From assembly GCA_026225945.1 (NCBI GenBank), contig JAMJFZ010003656.1, positions 868,001 through 932,000 on the forward strand: a stretch of 64,000 nucleotides of DNA, read 5' to 3'. The translations under genes and the position numbers were made by a program. The notes beneath the pieces are model-generated. The model was given only the letters and a program-made list of their open reading frames with translations, made no database searches and was not told where the DNA came from. Source of the stretch: Cricetomys ansorgei. Lineage: Eukaryota > Chordata > Mammalia > Rodentia > Nesomyidae. Positions 57,765-64,000 of the stretch are shown one piece after another (positions within the stretch are counted from its first letter, which is position 1; each line of letters begins with the position of its first letter).

Positions 57765-58050
57765 GGATTCAGGAGGGCAACAGGAATAATTTTAAGTGTA
57801 CCTTAGACAGTAAGGAACTTTGGATTATCTAGCATTCGGTTGTACATTTAGAAATTGCTAGTAAGAGAAGATTTCAAATGCTCACAATACAAAGAAATGA
57901 TAAATGTATTTCAGCACACTATATCCCACAAATTTCTATACATAAATGTGCATAATTATGTATCAATTAAAATATTTTTGGCAGGGAAAGCAATAATTGT
58001 ACATAAATGTGTACAATTACTATGTATCAATTAAAAATATTTTTGGCTGA
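57765..58050 (+). mobile_element. L1 3' end with a local duplication
   Basis: GAATAATTTTAAGTGT and AAAGAAATGATAAATGTATT lead to the end motif TATGTATCAATTAAAA, which occurs twice (near 57960 and 58022) through a tandem duplication of about 60 bp. Confidence 0.6.
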
Positions 58051-58060
58051 AAAAGCAAGG

Positions 58061-58989
58061 GAAAGAGAACAGACAGAGTTAACCACCTAGGAGATTCAAA
58101 TAGTAGGAGAAAAAACAATAGGGAAAGGAAAATAACCTGAAAAACAGAACAGTAATTTCTCAGTGTAGAGGAACATGAGTCTTTATATAGGAAGGGTCCA
58201 TAAGTACAGCAGGTAACCAGGGAAATGGATGAAGTAAAAGCATGCATCTGGACATATTATTGTGACATTTAAAAAACAAGAATAGATTTTTTTTTAAGTC
58301 TTTAAGCTCCTAGAAGTGGAGGAAACAGGTCACAGTCAAGAGTATGAGAATAATATTAGCATTGACTTTTAATCAGGAATTGTGTTAAAAGTAATACTTC
58401 TAAACATCAGAGAAAATTTTTTCTAACACAGAATTCTATTTATTTATTTATTTATTTATTCATTCATTCATTCATTCATTTATTTATTTATTTTTGAGAC
58501 AGGGTTTCTCTGTTGTAACTCTGGCTGTCCTGCAACTCACTCTGTAGACCAGGCTGGCCTCGAACTCAACAGAGATCCACCTGACACAGCCTCCCAAGTG
58601 CTGGGATTAAAGGTGTGCACCACCACCACCGCCGCCCGGTTTCTAACACAGAATTCTAAAGCCAAAGTATAATTGAAATGTGAAGGTAAAAGTAACAGCT
58701 ACATTTTCAGATATACACAGATCTCCAAATTTACTTTTCTTAAGAAGTTACTCCAAGATGTCTTCAATAAGATGCAGGATTCTTTAGCTTATTTGCTGTG
58801 GACTTCAGGCTTCCCTTAATCATAAGTGTCAAGTCACGATAGTATCGGCCCAACAAAGGCTGTCCTTCCTTTCTCTTTACTTTTCCCCACCCATTTTCTT
58901 GTTCATGTTAGTGAGTCTCTCTAGTAGCTTAACTATCCTTCCCTCTTCCATGTGCTTATTTGGATATATGCACACCTGTGGAAATACAC
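58061..58989. other. Unassigned on both sides of a B1
   Basis: 58061-58420 and 58658-58989 show no recognised gene or family. Confidence 0.4.
58438..58640 (-). mobile_element. B1 SINE with perfect 17-bp target duplication
   Basis: Antisense B1 with a (TTTA)n/(TTCA)n tail. TTCTAACACAGAATTCT occurs at 58421-58437 and 58641-58657. The perfect duplication suggests a recent insertion. Confidence 0.95.
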
Positions 58990-59535
58990 ACTGTAGTTAC
59001 ACACTTACATAAATGATATTATGGTATGAATCTCATTGTGTTCCTTACTTTTTTCATTCAACACTAAGTTTGGAGGATTATTTGTCCATGTAAATCTATG
59101 TATGTGAATCTGGTTACTATTTAATTGCTTTAAGCTACTATTTTTAATTGTCTTATACTTTTCCATCCTATGAAAATTCTATGGTTTGCTTACCTGCTCC
59201 CATTATGATGGGTACCTGGGGAGATCCCAAGTCCTCACTACCTCAGAAATTGATGCAACACAAAACCTCAAATGTATTTCCTAAGGACTCATGTGCCCAT
59301 TTCTCTGGAATACATACTCAGGACTTGAACTTCTAGGTCATATAGTATTTCCACAGGGGACTACCAAACAACCCTCCAGAATAACTGACCCAGTTACCAG
59401 TCCACCCATGCTTGTCTTCTCCTCGGATCTTTATCAACACTCAATAATGTCAAAAACTTTTAACATTTTTACCACCAGTGTAGTAATTTCTCACTGTTAT
59501 TTTAATTTTCATTTATCCTATTATTAGCAGAGTTA
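58990..59535 (-). mobile_element. Old L1 3' fragment, antisense
   Basis: TTACTTTTTTCATTCAACAC, TTGAACTTCTAGGTCATATA and CTACCAAACAACCCTCCAGA match the antisense 3' region of old L1. Confidence 0.6.
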
Positions 59536-59649
59536 AAAATCTCAATATGTTCAAATTTCAAGTTGTATAAATTACTCTCCAAATCGTATGTTCATATATC
59601 TGTGGTTTACAATTTTCTTTTTCATTTTTTTTTCTATTGTTCTATTTGT

Positions 59650-59762
59650 TTTGATACAAACTCTCACTTTGAGGCCCAGGCTGGCCTTGAACTCATGGAG
59701 ATCACCCTACTTCAGCCTCTCCAGCGCTGGGATTACAGGATGCACCACCATACCGGGCTTTA
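59650..59762 (-). mobile_element. B1 SINE, antisense
   Basis: CAGGCTGGCCTTGAACTCAT, GCGCTGGGATTACAGGATGC. Confidence 0.85.
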
Positions 59763-60179
59763 CTGACTGCTGATTAATCCTCTGTCAGTTTTACACACTA
59801 CAAATACATTCTCCAGTCTATTATCATCCTGCTACTTCATATATTCCTGGCTCCTCTTTGTGGCCAGCACCAGAGTCAAAGGAACATAATATTCAGGGTC
59901 TGTTGACTGATGAGCAGGTAGAGGACATGTTGACCATCTTTGGTTGCATACTAGTAAGTGGGGCCCCACCTCCTACCAAGCCATCCATTACAGGGTACTC
60001 CAATTTAGATGTTAGGCAGCCACTAGAGTTTATTCCTTCAGCTCTCTACTATCCATCTATAGTCTTTTTCCTACACTTACACCCTGAAAAAAAAAACACT
60101 CCCTCTTAATAAAATACAAGCATACTTGATATCACCAAATATGCACTTCTCCTCCTTTCCAGAGGAAGGCCCCCAAAAC
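59763..60179. other. Unassigned
   Basis: The 83-codon ORF at 59858-60109 is not recognised. Confidence 0.4.
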
Positions 60180-60620
60180 AAAAAATTAAGATGTGTTCAG
60201 GTATAAGCCACAGAAAACTCAACCTACTCAGGCTCAAATGGTAAATGCAAATTATCGACTCACTTAGTAGACCATAGATGGGGACCACAGACTTCAGGGT
60301 TGGTATGATCTGGAATATGGTTCCGTTTCTCTGGGGTTCTCTTGCTTCTGCCTCCTCTGCTTGTCAGCACCATCCTCAGGGAAATATTCCACGTGTTCAG
60401 AAGATGGTTAACGGTAGCAAAGGGGCTATGTGCTTTTTTGTTCCTATTCAGGGAAGATGGGCCACCTCATCCTTCAAAAGCTGAGCATAGTCTTAAGCCT
60501 CGCGGTGACTACATCATCTCTGACCCACTGGACCAGGAAATGAAATTACTCAGATCAGTATATCTAAGAAAACCTATACCTGGATCTGGTGCTGGGGTCA
60601 ATCCAAATTGTGTAGTCGTT
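60180..60620 (+). repeat. Ancient mammalian interspersed repeat, family unnamed
   Basis: CTCAGGCTCAAATGGTAAAT, ACAGACTTCAGGGTTGGTAT, CCACGTGTTCAGAAGATGG and a GAAATGAAATTACTC end. The 98-codon ORF at 60342-60638 runs through it and is not recognised as protein. Confidence 0.45.
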
Positions 60621-60965
60621 ATAAAGTGGGACGGATAGCCACAATATCCACTATGAAGGTGTAAAACTAATAAAGGGGAAGATATGGGGTCTGAGAAAGA
60701 TTGTGTCCAACCTAGAAGAGCAGTTAAGAGCTATCCCGGGTTGGCAGCCGTGCAGCAGGCCTATAGAGCAATCATTCAAATGGGAGCAGAAAGAAGAGGG
60801 GTTCCAGGAGGAAAGTATCTAGGAAAAGGGGGGGGGGCTTCAAATGACGTTTGTGCTTTCCTTGGGGATTTGGAATAACTTAATAAGATACTAAAGGTCA
60901 AACAATGTAAAGAAAAGAAAGCAATGAGAAACTCCAAGGGTCCCGGACTGTATAAGAAAAGAAAT
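60621..60965. other. Unassigned, with a G10 run
   Basis: AAAAGGGGGGGGGGC near 60830; no gene seen. Confidence 0.4.
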
Positions 60966-61224
60966 GTGGGCTGAGGGATGGCTCAGTCAATAAAGTGCTT
61001 GCCTTGCAAGCATGCAAACCTGAGTTCAATCACTAGAGCCCACATTAAATTTTTAAAAAGCAAAGCTTGGTGGTGTGCTCATTTGTAACCCTAGTGCTTG
61101 GGAGGTAGAGACAGGCAGATCGCTGGGGCTAGTGACTAGTAGGCCTAGTCTATTTAGTGAGTTCCAAGCTGGTGAGACACCTTGTCTTTAAAAACAAAGG
61201 TGGACAGCAGTGCGGGGCGGGGGG
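60966..61224 (+). mobile_element. Composite tRNA-derived SINE (B4/B2-like), then a G-run
   Basis: GGGCTGAGGGATGGCTCAGT, GAGTTCAATCACTAGAGCCC, GTAACCCTAGTGCTTGGGAG. A run of about 13 G follows near 61219. Confidence 0.7.
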
Positions 61225-61350
61225 GGGGGGGTGGAGATCTGGAGGGAGAGGGGAGATGGGGGAGCTGGAAGGAGTAGAGGGAGGAAAGGATGGGTTGGAT
61301 GTATTCTATGAGCGAGAGAGAGAAAATAAGTTTAATAATTAAAACAAAAA
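61225..61350 (+). mobile_element. Rodent L1 3' UTR end, plus strand
   Basis: Purine-rich (GGAG)n text ending GGATGTATTCTATGAGCGAG and an A-rich tail is the sense form of the L1 end seen antisense at 54050-54300. Confidence 0.55.
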
Positions 61351-61579
61351 AAGGTGGATGGACCCTGTGGAACAGCACCCAAGGTTATTTTATGGCCTCC
61401 ACGCACAAGTACACACACGTACGTGCGCATACATGAACTCGCACACACAAAATTATATGAATGGCATGAACTGCTTATTGACTTAACCTTTGAGAACGAT
61501 CAATCAACAAAGCACAATGAGTTAATTATGGTCACAAATAGACTGTTTTATCAGTCTTGTTATTAAACAAATAGAAGTC

Positions 61580-61712
61580 AGCTGTAAGTACATGCCTCTA
61601 ATTCCAACACTTGGGAGGCAGAGGCAGGTGGATGCCTATGACTGCAAGGCCAGCCTGGTTTATCGGGGGAGCCCCAGGCCGATCAAGTGACACCTGTGTC
61701 AAACAACAACAA
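61580..61712 (+). mobile_element. B1 SINE
   Basis: TAATTCCAACACTTGGGAGG, GCAAGGCCAGCCTGGTTTAT. Confidence 0.85.
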
Positions 61713-62469
61713 AATACAGATGACACAAGAAGTACACAGATTATAAATATATATAATTGGGGACATGGCTATATTGAGGACTTAGGAGGATGACAGTTAG
61801 GGGTATACATAGCAGGAAGTCAATAGAGAATGACTAAAATTGATAAACAAGTTGATAAATAGAAAAACTGTGCATTATTGGGAGAGTGAGGATAATTATC
61901 AGAAAAAGGAAAACAGAGGTAGACAACAGATTTCCAGGTCAAGAAGGCAGATTTATCATATATTTATCTCTACTCTCTTCTGGGACCCTGCTAAAATGGT
62001 AGTAAAGGAATTATAAAAGTAGAAGACACCTTTATACTATACTACAAGAAGGAAGAGTATAGGAGCACATCTGTCAACGAAATAGAGATTTTCTGGAAGA
62101 TAGAGAGCAAGTGGAGAACTGGCAACTGATGAAGCACGATGGATGAAACCACAGCTCGGAACATGCATGAAGACGCTGCCTCTGAAAAGGAAGTCGGCCT
62201 TTCTTTGCAGAAAGCTTGGAGAGCTTCGGGTCTTGACAATGCCAGGTATGATGAAAGGTCGGGTGAGGTGTGTGGCTGAAAACAGGGAGTTTAGTGGGAA
62301 GGCTGTATGCCAAACCATCCACCCTTATGCAAAATGCATGAAAGCCAGGTATCTATTCATTAGGCAAGGACAGGGGGCTCTTCTCTAAGCAACCGAGCCA
62401 TCTCAGAGACAGGATCTTGGTATCCTGGCGATCGGGACTGTAGCATAAGACTAAGAACTCTTCTTATCA
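61713..62469. other. Unassigned
   Basis: Overlapping ORFs of 65-93 codons on both strands are not recognised. Confidence 0.4.
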
Positions 62470-63960
62470 TCCTATGGGGGATCTGTCAGTTTGCCTAACT
62501 CTACCCTCCACCAAACTTCCAATCAGATTTTCATTGCTATAGTTTTTTTTCTTCTCTCATACAACTTATGCAATACCTTCTCCTCCCTTTCCAAACCCCC
62601 CTCCCCAGTTTTATCCAACTCCCCTCTCCCCCAGATCTATTACCTCATCACCACCCACAAACATCCCCACTGCTTCTCCCCAGAAAAGAACAGTCCTCCC
62701 AGGATTACCACTCAAAGAGCCTTCCATCTTGTTATGCATGATGCAGGCTACTATGCATCGTGCATAGCAAAATAGAACAAGGCCAGGCACCAATCCCTAT
62801 ATCAAGGGTAGGCCAGGCAGCCTGGTAGTAGCAAAAGTGTCCTAAGGGCAGGTAAAAGAATCAAAGACTCCCCAGTTCCAATCTGCAGGTGTTTTTCAAG
62901 CACATCAACCCAGACAGCTATAAGATGTATTTAGGGAATCCTGCAGGTTCCATGTCTGCCCCCTCAGTCTCTGTGGGCCTCTAAGAGTGCTAGTCAGTTG
63001 ACAATGTGGGGCTTGTTCTCCTGGTGTCCTGGACCCCTCTGGTCTCCACCATCCCTCCTCTCCCTCTTCTGCAGGGTTCCCTGATCTCTGCACAATGTTT
63101 GGCCCTGGGCCTCTCCATATGCTCCTCTCAGCTGGAAGGGTGCTCTCTGGTGAGGACTGGGTTGGTACCTATCTATGAGCAGAGCATGACATCATTAGAA
63201 ATCTTTTCTGGGTTATCCAGTCTCTAGTTCCTGGCCTGCAGTTTCAGGCAGGGGTTCCCTCCTTTAGCATGGGGTTCTTCCTTTCCATTGTCAGAGAGGA
63301 TCTTGCAGGGAGGATAGGCCATAAGTCGGAGGTTTGGTGGCTGGGATGGTGTCCCAGTCTCACCACTGGAAACCTTGCCTGGCCACAGGAGATGGCCTGT
63401 TCAGGCTCCCTATCTCCGATTACTAGGGATCCTTGCTGGAGTCTCCCTCACAGATTCCTGTGAGTTTTCACTACACTAGGTCTCCTGATCACCCTCTAAT
63501 TGTCCCCCAATTCTGGTCATCACTCCATATATTTTCTCCTTCCATTCCTCTCTTCATCCTGTCCCTTCAGCTCCCATTCCTGTCCTCCCCCAGCCTACTT
63601 GAAACCTCTCTTCTATTTATACTTTTCCAGGGAGATCCCTGCCTGTGTTCAGACTGAGATCCCTTTGTTCTGACTGAGGCCTTCCTTGTTGCCTAGTTTC
63701 TCTATGTCTGTGGATACTAATACCTCATTGCTATATGGTGTTTACAACTTTTACTGGTTCATTTTGTTATTTGACAATTTCATACTTATATAGAATATAT
63801 TCTGATTGTTCCTCCCACTCTCTCTTACCTCCCTTTCATCCCTGTCAACACTCCCCACCAAACACACACATCCATACTGGTCCCTTTCCAAGATTTATGA
63901 CTTTAGGTTTTATTTTGTGACTCATTTTAACCAGGACCATCTGTGTGGCCATTGCATTGA
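62470..63960 (-). mobile_element. Rodent L1 3' region, antisense, reaching the window edge
   Basis: Antisense L1 words in order: CTCTCCCCCAGATCTATTAC, GGGTTCCCTGATCTCTGCAC, AATGTTTGGCCCTGGG, GGAAACCTTGCCTGGCCACA and GGTCTCCTGATCACCCTCTA. It may continue past the end of the window. ORFs here are short and in the wrong sense. Confidence 0.75.
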
Positions 63961-64000
63961 AACTATCCTTTGGAGCCTGATGGGGTTATTAGTGCGTGTA

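Noticed and set aside
60342..60638. 98-codon ORF considered as a processed pseudogene
   Set aside because: The DNA reads as an old interspersed repeat, and no protein family was recognised.

Overview
This is a stretch of mammalian (eutherian) nuclear DNA. The interspersed repeats point to a muroid rodent: B1, B2/B3, ID and B4-like SINEs, rodent Lx-type L1 3' ends, ERVL-MaLR LTR elements and a URR1 hAT transposon, on top of older MIR, L2, L3/CR1, MLT1 and Tigger remnants. The species cannot be fixed by eye.

Only one protein-coding segment is convincing: the first coding exon of Iqsec2 (BRAG1, an ARF guanine-nucleotide exchange factor of excitatory synapses), on the minus strand at 9289-9994 inside a CpG island (about 9290-10420). 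The exon ends at a good splice donor (GTAAGG read on the minus strand). The reading frame is broken by one missing base near 9637, most simply a sequencing or assembly indel. Positions 1-9288 are therefore intron 1 of Iqsec2. Everything above about 10.4 kb is the region upstream of its promoter. In mammals Iqsec2 is X-linked and the next upstream gene is Smc1a; I see no Smc1a exon here, so the window probably ends inside the intergenic interval.

Layout. 1-9.3 kb: intron 1 with SINEs, MIR/L2 remnants, a CTCF-like motif and a 31-unit GAA tract. 9.3-10.4 kb: CpG island, promoter and exon 1. 10.4-64 kb: non-coding, repeat-dense DNA. It holds two ERVL-MaLR elements that keep both LTRs and internal DNA (14.76-16.45 kb and 46.43-48.54 kb), a three-level nest of repeats (42.4-44.6 kb), many L1 3' ends on both strands, a 5S rRNA pseudogene joined to a B1 (24.9 kb), a short U2 snRNA-like fragment (52.5 kb), a URR1 transposon with its target duplication (33.1 kb), and a few motif-level regulatory candidates (CTCF-like, RFX X-box).

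No bacterial-type system, CRISPR array, operon or intact second gene is present. The most useful leads are the Iqsec2 exon 1 frameshift, the triplet repeats around its promoter, the CTCF-like 15-mer kept in both LTRs of one MaLR element, and the RFX X-box in single-copy DNA at 51.1 kb. Family names of repeats come from memory of consensus sequences, not from a search; strands given for SINEs and LINEs are those of the element.
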